DNA from: Marinoscillum sp. MHG1-6
Lineage (GTDB): Bacteria > Bacteroidota > Bacteroidia > Cytophagales > Cyclobacteriaceae
Length of the DNA: 63,722 bases
Direction: 5' to 3'
Assembly: GCF_024714475.1 (NCBI RefSeq)
Contig: NZ_JAMZMI010000007.1
Location: 127,498 to 191,219 of the forward strand
Shown: positions 20,331 through 28,939 of the stretch, one piece after another
Position numbering within the stretch: position 1 is the stretch's first letter
How the letters are laid out: every line of letters starts with the position of its first letter
Translations under genes and position numbers: made by a program
Notes under the pieces: generated by a model
Told to the model about the DNA's origin: nothing
Database searches by the model: none
What the model saw: the letters and a program-made list of their open reading frames with translations, nothing else

Positions 20331-21262
20331 TTTTAGGTTTTAACATAGGGTTTTTGGAATTGAAATGGGTAGATATCCTGGATATCCTACTCGTATCAGT
20401 ATTACTCTATCAGGTTTATAATCTAATGAAAGGGAGCGTGGCCTTTAAGGTATTTTCCGGCTTCCTGATCCTTTATCTCACTTACCTGGTGGTTAATGCT
20501 GCCAAAATGGAACTCCTAAGTAACATCCTTGGACAGTTTATGGGTGTTGGAGTATTGGCAGTAATCATCCTCTTCCAGCAAGAGATTAGAAAATTCTTGC
20601 TGCTGGTCGGACGTACCAGTCTCTTCAATGAAGGAAGCCTCATTGAAAATTTCAAATCCATGTGGGGCGCCAATGGCAAATACAATAAGGTGGATGTCAC
20701 TCCACTAATCGATGCTTGTAAAACCTTAGGTGGATCTAATACCGGTGCGCTGATAGTCATCTCCAAAAATTCGGAACTCAAGTTTTATGTAGAATCCGGA
20801 GACCGACTGAATGCCATCATTTCAAAACGTCTATTACTCGCGATCTTCAACAAATACAGTCCTCTTCACGATGGCGCTGTGATTGTGTATAATAACATGA
20901 TCGTCGCAGCGAGATGTATTCTACCCGTTACTGAAAGAGAAGTTCCTGCCATGTACGGCCTCAGACACCGTGCAGCGATTGGGATGTCTGAAAGCACAGA
21001 CACACTGGTAGTGGTGGTTTCCGAAGAGACCGGACAACTCTCAGTAATGCGCAATGGCGAATCGTTTCATAACCTGTCTGCGCAGGAGCTCAGAAAAAAA
21101 ATTACCGAATATCTTGCTGAGGAAGACTCCAAAAAAGCTGTTCCAGCGTCCGATGCGCTTCAGAAAGCGAAGGAATCATCCAGTTCTAACAAGCAAGTAC
21201 CCAAAGAAACCAAGTCTAAAGAACCGACTACACCAAAGTCCAGGGAAAAGCAGGCCAGTTGA
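20327..21262 (+). CDS. cdaA: Diadenylate cyclase CdaA
   Basis: Makes the second messenger c-di-AMP from two ATP. 311 residues: three N-terminal transmembrane helices (about 16-33, 42-59, 68-84), then a DAC domain with the catalytic DGA motif (182-184, LHDGAVIV) and RHR (213-215, GLRHRAAIG), and a hydrophilic Lys/Ser-rich tail from about 265 that is longer than in Firmicutes CdaA. The start is TTG overlapping the folP TGA; the N-terminus ILGFNIGFLELKWVDILDI matches what I recall of Bacteroidota CdaA. Coupling of folP and cdaA is a recurring Bacteroidota arrangement. No CdaR or c-di-AMP phosphodiesterase is in the window. Confidence 0.93.
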   Translation: MILGFNIGFLELKWVDILDILLVSVLLYQVYNLMKGSVAFKVFSGFLILYLTYLVVNAAKMELLSNILGQFMGVGVLAVIILFQQEIRKFLLLVGRTSLFNEGSLIENFKSMWGANGKYNKVDVTPLIDACKTLGGSNTGALIVISKNSELKFYVESGDRLNAIISKRLLLAIFNKYSPLHDGAVIVYNNMIVAARCILPVTEREVPAMYGLRHRAAIGMSESTDTLVVVVSEETGQLSVMRNGESFHNLSAQELRKKITEYLAEEDSKKAVPASDALQKAKESSSSNKQVPKETKSKEPTTPKSREKQAS

Positions 21263-21514
21263 TTAAAGCTTAGGGCGAGGCTTCATTTTAGGTTTTGCTG
21301 CCGCTGGTTTTGAAGAAGTTTTAGTTTCTTCAGTTTGAGCCTGAATAGGATATTTTCGTCGCAGTTTATTGATCGAGAAGAGCTTTTGAGCTGTAAAACT
21401 ATTCGGGTGCATTTGCATAAACTCCTTTTCGAAGCTTTTATACAATTCACCTTCACCCTGTTCAAAGGATTTTGAACTGATTTTTTTACTCTCTAAATAT
21501 TCACCGAATTCCAT
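21263..21514 (-). CDS. Small basic protein, unknown
   Basis: 83 residues with an ATG start; an acidic/polar first half (MEFGEYLESKKISSKSFEQ) with predicted helix, the segment FTAQKLFSINKLRRKYP, and a Lys/Pro-rich tail (KPKMKPRPKL). No signal peptide or membrane segment. It is convergent with cdaA and their stops abut. I recognise no family; the basic tail suggests nucleic-acid or acidic-protein binding, but that is speculation. Confidence 0.6.
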   Translation of the reverse strand: MEFGEYLESKKISSKSFEQGEGELYKSFEKEFMQMHPNSFTAQKLFSINKLRRKYPIQAQTEETKTSSKPAAAKPKMKPRPKL

Positions 21515-21700
21515 AGGGTAAAATTAACGTCATAAAACACATAAACATCACCTGATCAGAGCCAAATAAAAACCAAGGCAATTCTTTGATCAGAAAATAA
21601 CCTTTCAAAACAGGTCTGGTAAGCACTCATATTTGACCAATTATTTGAAATAGTCTGAATTTTACTCTTTCTTTCCCCGCTCAAACCTACGACCATCCAG

Positions 21701-22486
21701 ATGTCAACCCTTAAAAACCTCAAACTCTCGACAGATGGTTCTATTCTCACCATCACCATTAACCGGGAGAATAAACTGAACGCCCTCAATATGGAGACAT
21801 TAGCTGAGTTGAAAGAAATAATTCAATCAGTATATGATGATAAAGAAATCTCCGGAGTGATCCTGACCGGCGCGGGAGAAAAGGCTTTCGTAGCCGGGGC
21901 AGATATTACGGAGTTTTCACAGCTGAATGAAATGAATGCGCGCAAGTTTGCGGAAGAGGGGCAGGAAATTTTCGATCTGATAGAAAATTGTCATACACCT
22001 ATTATTGCTGTCGTGAATGGCTTTGCTCTTGGGGGTGGTTGTGAACTGGCAATGGCTTGCCACATGAGGATCGCTACCGGTAACGCTCAGTTCGGACAGC
22101 CGGAAGTGAATCTTGGAATCATCCCGGGTTATGGGGGAACCCAAAGACTGACCCAGTTAATTGGAAAAGGTTTGGCGTTTGAATATCTCATGACCGGTGA
22201 AATGATTCCCGCAGAGAAGGCCTTGGCGCATGGACTGGCAAATTACGTTGAGCCAGATAAAACTGCGGCATTAGAAAAGGCCAATGTGTTATTAGAAAAA
22301 ATAATAAACAAAGCACCCATTGCAACCGGCTTGATCATGGATTGCGTGAATGCACATTTTAATAAAGAAGAAAACGGTTTTCAAACCGAAGCAAATGCAT
22401 TTGCGAGATGCTGCGGAACCGAAGACTTTAAAGAAGGGGCAGCCGCATTTGTTGAAAAACGTGCTCCAAAATTTACCGGATCATAA
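21701..22486 (+). CDS. Enoyl-CoA hydratase (crotonase family)
   Basis: Adds water across trans-2-enoyl-CoA in fatty-acid oxidation. 261 residues, the normal stand-alone length. Oxyanion-hole blocks AGADIT (65-70) and GGGCEL (111-116) and both catalytic glutamates, Glu115 and Glu135 (GQPEVNLGIIPGYGGTQRL), are present, which favours true hydratase over other crotonases. Start is ATG. The flippase gene begins at the very next base after the TAA, so this gene heads a tightly packed run of different functions. Confidence 0.92.
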   Translation: MSTLKNLKLSTDGSILTITINRENKLNALNMETLAELKEIIQSVYDDKEISGVILTGAGEKAFVAGADITEFSQLNEMNARKFAEEGQEIFDLIENCHTPIIAVVNGFALGGGCELAMACHMRIATGNAQFGQPEVNLGIIPGYGGTQRLTQLIGKGLAFEYLMTGEMIPAEKALAHGLANYVEPDKTAALEKANVLLEKIINKAPIATGLIMDCVNAHFNKEENGFQTEANAFARCCGTEDFKEGAAAFVEKRAPKFTGS

Positions 22487-23977
22487 GTGAGTCTATTCAG
22501 GCAGCTAGCCAATCAAACGCTGATGTATGGCGTCAGTAGCGTACTTGGCAGGGTACTCAATTATTTACTGGTTCCGCTATACTCAACGGTTTTTATTCCA
22601 GCGGACTATGCCATCATCACTGAGCTGTATGCATACGTTGCATTTCTCAACATCCTCTTCACCTATGGTTTAGAGACCGCCTACTTTCGTTTTGCAACAA
22701 AGTCTGATGAGTCTTCAAATATCTTCAACATCACCCAGACCAGCCTGCTGGTTTCTTCGGTTGCGCTGAGCGGGCTGTTATTTCTTCTGGCAGATCCCAT
22801 TGCAGGATTATTAGAGTATCCGGATCAAGGACAATACATCCAATGGCTGGCCATCATACTGGGAATTGATGCCATACTTGCGGTCCCTTTTGCCCGGCTC
22901 AGACTGGAAGGAAAAGCCCTGAAGTTTGCTTCGCTAAAAATTTTTAATATTCTCATAAATATTGGACTCAACCTCCTTTTCCTGGTGGTGCTCCCGTATA
23001 GCATTGAGTCAGGAATGCTACCAAAGTTGACAGAATATTATGACCCCTCCATGCGTGTAGGTTATGTGTTCTTATCAAATCTGGTGGCGAATGCCTTACT
23101 GATTCCATTCTTTTTTGGGTATTTCCGTAATCTCAAGCCAACACTTGGTAAAGAATGGAGTGCGATGCTCATCTATGCAGCCCCACTTATGATTATGGGG
23201 TTTGCCGGGGTAACAAATGAGATGTTTTCACGGGCCTTACTTAAATACCTGCTACCAGAAGGTTTCTACCCCGGAAAGACAAACCTTGACATTCTCGGAA
23301 TCTTTGGGGCCTGCTACAAACTCTCGGTGTTTATGACATTAGCAGTCCAGGCTTTTCGCTATGCGTTTGAGCCCTTCTTTTTTTCAAAATCAAAAGATAA
23401 AAATTCCAATGAGCTATTTGCCAAGACCATGCATGGCTTTATTCTTTTCGGTAGTTTCTCCTGGCTTGTCCTTTCCGTCTTCATGCCGGATATCGCACCG
23501 ATTTTTTTGAGAAGAGAGAGCTACCTTTTTGCCCTGGACATCGTACCATGGCTCCTGGGAGGCGGTTTATTTCTAGGTATCTATTACAATTTATCCGTTT
23601 GGTACAAGCTGACGGACCAAACGAAGTATGGCGCCTATTTGTCAGTTGGAGGTGCAATCATTACAGTGCTTTTTAACATCCTTCTAATTCCGGTACTTGG
23701 TTATATCGGAAGTGCCATAACTACGCTTCTGAGCTATCTTTTGATGACTTTGGCGAGCTATTTCATCGGGAAAAAGCATTATCCTGTCCCCTATTACACC
23801 GGAAGGGGGAGTTTTTATATCATTTTAACAGCTGCATTCATATTGCCTTTCTATTTTTGCGCGTTAGAGGGACTGGTTCGATACTTACTTGCCAGTCTTG
23901 CTGTAGGTGCGTATTTGTTGGCGGTATGGTTGATGGAGGTACGCACCGGATTTATAAAATTGCCAGTAAAAAGATGA
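22487..23977 (+). CDS. Polysaccharide biosynthesis flippase (Wzx/MurJ-type)
   Basis: 496-residue inner-membrane protein with about 13-14 hydrophobic segments. The opening QLANQTLMYGVSSVLGRVLNYLLVPLYS is typical of oligosaccharide flippases of the MOP superfamily, which move lipid-linked sugars across the membrane. The start is GTG immediately after the preceding stop codon. The following sugar nucleotidyltransferase overlaps by 4 nt (ATGA), supporting a glycan role. The lipid-linked substrate (O-antigen, capsule or lipid II) cannot be decided from sequence. Confidence 0.88.
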   Translation: MSLFRQLANQTLMYGVSSVLGRVLNYLLVPLYSTVFIPADYAIITELYAYVAFLNILFTYGLETAYFRFATKSDESSNIFNITQTSLLVSSVALSGLLFLLADPIAGLLEYPDQGQYIQWLAIILGIDAILAVPFARLRLEGKALKFASLKIFNILINIGLNLLFLVVLPYSIESGMLPKLTEYYDPSMRVGYVFLSNLVANALLIPFFFGYFRNLKPTLGKEWSAMLIYAAPLMIMGFAGVTNEMFSRALLKYLLPEGFYPGKTNLDILGIFGACYKLSVFMTLAVQAFRYAFEPFFFSKSKDKNSNELFAKTMHGFILFGSFSWLVLSVFMPDIAPIFLRRESYLFALDIVPWLLGGGLFLGIYYNLSVWYKLTDQTKYGAYLSVGGAIITVLFNILLIPVLGYIGSAITTLLSYLLMTLASYFIGKKHYPVPYYTGRGSFYIILTAAFILPFYFCALEGLVRYLLASLAVGAYLLAVWLMEVRTGFIKLPVKR

Positions 23978-24981
23978 ATCTGATCATTCCAATGGCCGGG
24001 ATGGGCAAACGCCTGAGGCCACATACTTTAACCACCCCAAAACCTTTGATCCCCATTGCAGGAAAGCCGATCGTGCAGCGTCTGGTTGAGGATATAGCCG
24101 GGGTAACTCCGGAACCGATTGAAAACATTGGGTTTGTAATTGGCGACTTTGGAAGTGAAGTAGAAGAGGATTTATTAAGGATCGCCGCAGAAGCCGGGGC
24201 TAAAGGACATATTTTTTATCAGGAGGAAGCATTGGGGACTGCCCATGCCGTTTTTTGCGCGGAGCCCTTACTCAATGGAAAGGTTACAGTGGCTTTTGCG
24301 GATACACTTTTTCGAGCCAACTTCACCCTTAACACAGAAGATGATGGGATCATCTGGGTAAAGCAGGTAGATGACCCTAGTGCGTTCGGAGTGGTCAATC
24401 TTGATCGGGATGGGGTCATTACCCAGTTTGTTGAAAAGCCAAAAACTCCGGTATCGGATCTGGCCATCATTGGAATATACTACTTCAAAAACGGTGATGA
24501 GTTACATCATGAATTGAAAGGTATCATTGAGAACAAGATCATGGCTGGTGGAGAATATCAACTTACCACCGCACTTGAGAACCTAAAGCAAAAGGGTACT
24601 CGATTCACTTCCGGAAAAGTAGATGAGTGGCTGGACTGCGGGAATAAAAACATAACCGTAGATTCTAACAGCAGGTACCTGGGATTTCTTGGTGATAATC
24701 TAATCGACGAATCCGCAGAGATACAAAACACTACCATCCATCCACCAGTTTATATTGGTGCCGGTAGCAAAGTCAGCAACTCTGAAATCGGTCCAGGCGT
24801 TTCCATTGGAAAGAATAGCATCATTGAGGATGCGGTGATTAGCAAATCTTTGATTCAAACACAGGCAAACCTAAAAGCTGTTAAGCTTGCTAACTCAATG
24901 ATTGGAAATTTCGTATCTATGTCATCCGCCAGCGGTGAATTTAGTCTGGGGGACTACTGTGAAATGAAGGGTCAGGAATGA
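23974..24981 (+). CDS. Sugar-1-phosphate nucleotidyltransferase with left-handed beta-helix
   Basis: 335 residues. The N-terminal nucleotidyl-transferase signature is MAGMGKRLRPHTLTTPKPLI, the Gly-rich NTP loop plus the metal/phosphate lysine. A C-terminal stretch of hexapeptide repeats (from about 250: IHPPVYIGAGSKV...IGPGVSIGKNSII) forms a short left-handed beta-helix, as in GlmU or some glucose-1-phosphate thymidylyltransferases. It makes an NDP-sugar for glycan assembly; which sugar and nucleotide is open. ATG at 23974 overlaps the flippase stop (ATGA). The next gene also overlaps by 4 nt. Confidence 0.88.
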   Translation: MNLIIPMAGMGKRLRPHTLTTPKPLIPIAGKPIVQRLVEDIAGVTPEPIENIGFVIGDFGSEVEEDLLRIAAEAGAKGHIFYQEEALGTAHAVFCAEPLLNGKVTVAFADTLFRANFTLNTEDDGIIWVKQVDDPSAFGVVNLDRDGVITQFVEKPKTPVSDLAIIGIYYFKNGDELHHELKGIIENKIMAGGEYQLTTALENLKQKGTRFTSGKVDEWLDCGNKNITVDSNSRYLGFLGDNLIDESAEIQNTTIHPPVYIGAGSKVSNSEIGPGVSIGKNSIIEDAVISKSLIQTQANLKAVKLANSMIGNFVSMSSASGEFSLGDYCEMKGQE

Positions 24982-26705
24982 GGATCATACTTTACATATT
25001 ATTCAGCTTAATTATCTATTCTCCGGGATGGTCACAGAAGCAGTCTGTCTCCAAAAAGAAAAAGGATAAAAAAGAAAAAGGGACGGAGCAGCAGCTTTCA
25101 GAAGAGGATCAAATCAAGATGGAAGCCACCTTAATTGAAGCTGAGAAACAGCTGGTACTGGACAATTATGGTAAAGCCACTGAACTCTTCCAGGTTGTTC
25201 TTGATATTGACCCTGATAATGCAGCCGCCAATTTCAAGCTTGCAGAGACACTAACCAAAACAGGCAGAATGAATGATGCGCTGGCCTATGCGACCGCAGC
25301 TTTAAATCTTGACCGATCAAACAAATACTATTATCTGCTTACTGCCGAAATATACAAGGCACAGGGCGACCTTGAAACTGCGGCTGATCTCTATGCTGAG
25401 ATGATTGATAAGGTTCCAGATACTGACTCATATCTATATGATCTGGCAGTTCTCTATCAATACCTGGAAAAATATGACCTGGCCCTTTCAACCTACAAAA
25501 AGGCTGACGAGAAGTTTGGCATGAACGAAATGGCCCTAAGGGAAAAACAGAAGATCTATCTGGCTAAGCGGGACTACCAGTCCTTGATCGAGGACTGGGA
25601 TCAACTTATCAAAGAAAATCCTGATGAAACCGATTTTACCATTGAGCTTACTCAGTTCCTTATCAATCAGGGTATGATCGATGAAGCGGAAAAACGACTG
25701 GAAAATGTTGTTATCGATCAGGCTCAGCGAAACCTTCTTCAAAGTGAAATTGAAATGAGGAGAGGAAACAATGAAACGGCCATGAAATTAGCAGCCGAGG
25801 CCTTCGAATCCCCTACCCTCAATTTTGAAGCTAAAATTCAAATTCTGAATACCTATCTGGAACAAGCCATCACCCCTGAGCAGTTTGAATCTGCTATCGA
25901 AATGGCCACTTCTCTTGGTGACACCTATGAAGACAAGTTTGAAGCTCAGGCGTATGCCGGTGATGTGCTCTACCGAATGACAGCTAAGCAACAGGCTAAA
26001 TATTATTATCTACGAGCTCTTAAAATCAACCCGGACAATTACAGCGTCTGGCAGAACATCCTGAATATTGAATCAGAGTTGAATCAATATGATAGCTTGG
26101 TAATGCATGCAGACGAGGCACTTGAGTATTTCCCCAATCAAGCCATACTCTATTACTTCTCGGGAACAGGACATTTGATACTTAAAGACTATAAGAAGTC
26201 CATTCAAATGCTCAACGCCGGAACTAAATATGCTACTGAGCCGGGCATCTTAACCATTTTCTACGGACAATTGGGAGACGCCTATAACAGTCTCAAGAAC
26301 AAGAAAAAGTCCTACGAGTCTTACGAGTTGGCGTTAGAAAACAATCCAACAAATGACCATGTTCTGAATAACTACAGCTATTACCTGAGTTTGGATAAGT
26401 CCGATCTTGAAAAAGCACTCGAGATGAGTACCAAACTTATACAGCTGGTTCCGGACAACCCTACTTACATGGACACGCACGGGTGGGTATTGTATACCCT
26501 CGGCAAGTACGAGGAGGCGCTGGGATTTCTGGAAAAAGCAGCCAAGCTAGACAAAAATGGCACCATCATTGAGCATTACGGTGATGTACTCTATCAACTG
26601 GGTAGAGAAGAAGAGGCTGTCAAGCAATGGGAGAAAGCCAGTTCGCTAGACGATGCTTCAGAAAACATTGAAAAGAAGATTGCGGAGAGGAAGCTCTATG
26701 AGTAA
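24978..26705 (+). CDS. Exported TPR-repeat protein
   Basis: 575 residues with a signal peptide (cleavage near PGWSQ, about residue 20), a lysine-rich patch (KKKKDKKEKG, about 26-35), then about ten TPR-like helical repeats (for example DNYGKATELFQVVLDIDPDN and GKYEEALGFLEKAAKLDKNG). TPRs mediate protein-protein contacts, so a periplasmic or outer-membrane scaffold role is likely. It overlaps the nucleotidyltransferase by 4 nt and the DUF4292 lipoprotein gene by 8 nt, so it probably acts with the envelope proteins that follow. Confidence 0.85.
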   Translation: MRIILYILFSLIIYSPGWSQKQSVSKKKKDKKEKGTEQQLSEEDQIKMEATLIEAEKQLVLDNYGKATELFQVVLDIDPDNAAANFKLAETLTKTGRMNDALAYATAALNLDRSNKYYYLLTAEIYKAQGDLETAADLYAEMIDKVPDTDSYLYDLAVLYQYLEKYDLALSTYKKADEKFGMNEMALREKQKIYLAKRDYQSLIEDWDQLIKENPDETDFTIELTQFLINQGMIDEAEKRLENVVIDQAQRNLLQSEIEMRRGNNETAMKLAAEAFESPTLNFEAKIQILNTYLEQAITPEQFESAIEMATSLGDTYEDKFEAQAYAGDVLYRMTAKQQAKYYYLRALKINPDNYSVWQNILNIESELNQYDSLVMHADEALEYFPNQAILYYFSGTGHLILKDYKKSIQMLNAGTKYATEPGILTIFYGQLGDAYNSLKNKKKSYESYELALENNPTNDHVLNNYSYYLSLDKSDLEKALEMSTKLIQLVPDNPTYMDTHGWVLYTLGKYEEALGFLEKAAKLDKNGTIIEHYGDVLYQLGREEEAVKQWEKASSLDDASENIEKKIAERKLYE

Positions 26706-27447
26706 AAGCACGCTGGTATTAATTATTTTATGCATTTGCACTTTTGGGTGTGGGAAGAAGATCGGTAAGATGTTTTCCAGAAATCCAGAAGTCCTGTCTA
26801 TCAATGAGGTCTCCTTTGATTATTTCAGTGGGAAGATCAAAATAGATTACGATGGAGACAAGAAATTGTCAGGAACTGCAAACATGCGGATGAAAAAAGA
26901 CAGTCTCATCTGGATTTCCTTGTCCCCGGGATTGGGCGTTGAAGTGGCTCGAATTCATATCAATAAAGATTCCATTTCCATAATTGACAAATTCAACAAG
27001 AAATACATTGTGATGGATTTTAAGGGGTTGAGTAAAAAGTTCGACTTTGATATCAGCTACGAAATGGTGGAAGCAGTACTCCTAGGCAACCCCATCTATC
27101 CCTATCGCAGGGAGAAGCTGAGAAAGTCAAACACCCTCTTAACCTACGATCAACAACAGAATAATTTTTACTTCAAAAATGGAATTGGATCCAGCTCTAT
27201 GAAATTAGAAAGATTGGAAGTTCAGGATACCCTTTCAAAAAGTTCCATTTATGTAAATTACGGAAGTTTTCAACCCGTGGAAGATCAGATCATGCCTCAT
27301 CAAATTGGAGCAAAGTTGAGAAAGGGCACTTCTGAGACTATTTCCACTAGTGTTGACCTTGAATACACAAAAGCAGAGATCGAAGACAAACCACTCAAGT
27401 TTCCATTCAATGTGCCACAGAAATACGAGCGTAGTGAAGCTTACTAG
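26698..27447 (+). CDS. DUF4292 lipoprotein
   Basis: 249 residues from the ATG at 26698; lipobox TFGC with Cys18. The mature protein reads as a beta-rich LolA/LolB-like fold (KIKIDYDGDKKLSGTANMRMKKDSLIWISLSPGLGVEVARI), as described for DUF4292 of Bacteroidota. Function unknown, possibly lipoprotein handling by fold analogy. It overlaps the TPR gene by 8 nt and the M23 gene by 14 nt, and the order TPR-DUF4292-M23 suggests one envelope function. Confidence 0.83.
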   Translation: MSKSTLVLIILCICTFGCGKKIGKMFSRNPEVLSINEVSFDYFSGKIKIDYDGDKKLSGTANMRMKKDSLIWISLSPGLGVEVARIHINKDSISIIDKFNKKYIVMDFKGLSKKFDFDISYEMVEAVLLGNPIYPYRREKLRKSNTLLTYDQQQNNFYFKNGIGSSSMKLERLEVQDTLSKSSIYVNYGSFQPVEDQIMPHQIGAKLRKGTSETISTSVDLEYTKAEIEDKPLKFPFNVPQKYERSEAY

Positions 27448-28621
27448 TGTACTGGGACTTCTCCTGTTTTTCTTCATTTGCTTCCCCTCTTTGGCCCAAA
27501 AAACAAAAAGCCAACTTGAGCAGGAAAAACGCGAAAACCTCAAAAAAATAGCTGAGGCTGAGAAAATCCTTTCGGATACAGAGCACCAAAAAAAGGCAAG
27601 TATCGGTCAGCTCAATGCGCTCAACCAGCAAATCAAAGCCAGAGAAAGGTTGATCTCAGGATTAAATCAGGAAGTTGGGCTACTCGATGGTGAAATTGGA
27701 GATCTTAATATCATTATTAGTGCTTTGCAAAGCGACCTCAAAGATCTCAAGGATGAGTATGCTCAAATGATCTATTCCTCTTATAAAGCCAACAGGGGTT
27801 TCAGTAAGCTGACTTTCTTATTCTCAGCGAATACCTTTAATCAGCTATTCATGAGGTTGAAATACCTGGAGCAATACTCTGAAGCCCGACAACTTCAGGT
27901 ACGGCAAATTGAGATCGTTTCAGAAGAACTGATCAAACAAAAAAGCCAGGTAGAGATCAAAAAATCTGAGCAACAACTACTTCTCGATCAGCAAATTGCA
28001 GAAAACAGAAAATTATTAGGCCTCAAAGTCAAACAGAACAGCCTGGTAACCGAGCTGAGTAAGAAAGAAAAACAAATTCGAAAAGAGCTGGCTCAGCGAA
28101 AAGTGGCCGTTGAAAAACTCGACAACCTTATTGCTGAAATAGTGAGAAAAGAAATGGAGCGATCCAAAGCCTTATCCTCAGCAGCTGCGGCTAGTGAAGA
28201 AGAAATTTCATCACTCTTCGAAGGCAATAAAAACAGGTTAAAGTGGCCGGTTGCCACCGGATTTATTAGCTCCAAGTTCGGAAAGCACCCGCATCCGGTG
28301 ATTAAAGGGATCATTGAGGACAACCCCGGTGTAGATATTCAAACCAGCCAAAATGCCCCTGTAAATGCCGTATTTGAAGGTAAGGTAGTGGCGGTGGCCA
28401 TCGTGCCTGGGATGAATAACGTGGTGCTACTTCAGCATGGTAACTATTATACCCTTTATGCGCGACTAAAAGATGTCAAAGTCAAAAAAGGTCAGAATGT
28501 CTCTTCAAATGAGACATTGGGAACAGTCTTTAGTGACAAGGACGGAGTCTCTGAGGTCCATTTCGAAGTATGGAAAGAGTACCAAAAACTCAACCCTGAG
28601 AGCTGGCTATCAATGAAATAG
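27434..28621 (+). CDS. EnvC-like degenerate M23 protein (amidase activator)
   Basis: About 395 residues: signal peptide ending at SLAQ, a long coiled coil (about 25-245) and a C-terminal LytM/M23 fold. The zinc ligands are replaced: HxGxD appears as NPGVD, the usual YAHL is YARL and the final HxH is HFE. So it is probably not a peptidase but an activator of cell-wall amidases, like E. coli EnvC/NlpD. GTG at 27434 gives a clean signal peptide and overlaps DUF4292 by 14 nt; ATG at 27410 is an alternative. The loss of ligands is read from sequence; the activator role is inferred. Confidence 0.85.
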   Translation: MKLTSVLGLLLFFFICFPSLAQKTKSQLEQEKRENLKKIAEAEKILSDTEHQKKASIGQLNALNQQIKARERLISGLNQEVGLLDGEIGDLNIIISALQSDLKDLKDEYAQMIYSSYKANRGFSKLTFLFSANTFNQLFMRLKYLEQYSEARQLQVRQIEIVSEELIKQKSQVEIKKSEQQLLLDQQIAENRKLLGLKVKQNSLVTELSKKEKQIRKELAQRKVAVEKLDNLIAEIVRKEMERSKALSSAAAASEEEISSLFEGNKNRLKWPVATGFISSKFGKHPHPVIKGIIEDNPGVDIQTSQNAPVNAVFEGKVVAVAIVPGMNNVVLLQHGNYYTLYARLKDVKVKKGQNVSSNETLGTVFSDKDGVSEVHFEVWKEYQKLNPESWLSMK

Positions 28622-28703
28622 CCCAATGCATGATGGGTCGTTGGTCTACTCAGCCTATTGATAAATACCCCCGATTTCTTTTAATGGTAGCGCGGTTTAT
28701 CCC

Positions 28704-28711
28704 TATCTTTG
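28704..28711 (+). promoter_or_regulatory. -7 box upstream of tatA
   Basis: TATCTTTG is an exact TAnnTTTG box 25 nt before the tatA ATG. It also covers the TTG that would otherwise extend the tatA frame, which supports the ATG. No clear TTG -33 element is seen. Confidence 0.55.
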
Positions 28712-28735
28712 AACCCATATAAAAGACTAGTTAAT

Positions 28736-28933
28736 ATGAACACGGTGTTAGTATGGATGCCTGGGCCATGGGAAATGATGGTCATCGCACTTGTATTTAT
28801 AGTATTTTTTGGAGCGAAAAAAATACCGGAAATCGCCCGAGGCATGGGTAAAGGCATCAGAGAATTCAAAGATGCCACCAAGGAAATCAAAAAAGAGATC
28901 GAAGACGCTCCTGAAGGGGAGGACAAAAAATAA
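28736..28933 (+). CDS. tatA: Twin-arginine translocase subunit TatA/E
   Basis: 65 residues: one transmembrane helix (about 12-28, PWEMMVIALVFIVFFGAKKIP), the conserved FGxxKIPE hinge, then an amphipathic helix (ARGMGKGIREFKDATKEIKKEI) and an acidic tail. It forms the pore of the Tat system exporting folded proteins. The start is ATG at 28736. gatA follows after 6 nt; tatC is not in the window. Confidence 0.9.
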   Translation: MNTVLVWMPGPWEMMVIALVFIVFFGAKKIPEIARGMGKGIREFKDATKEIKKEIEDAPEGEDKK

Positions 28934-28939
28934 TAGCCA

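Noticed and set aside
27434-28621. Active M23 endopeptidase
   Set aside because: All usual zinc ligands are replaced.
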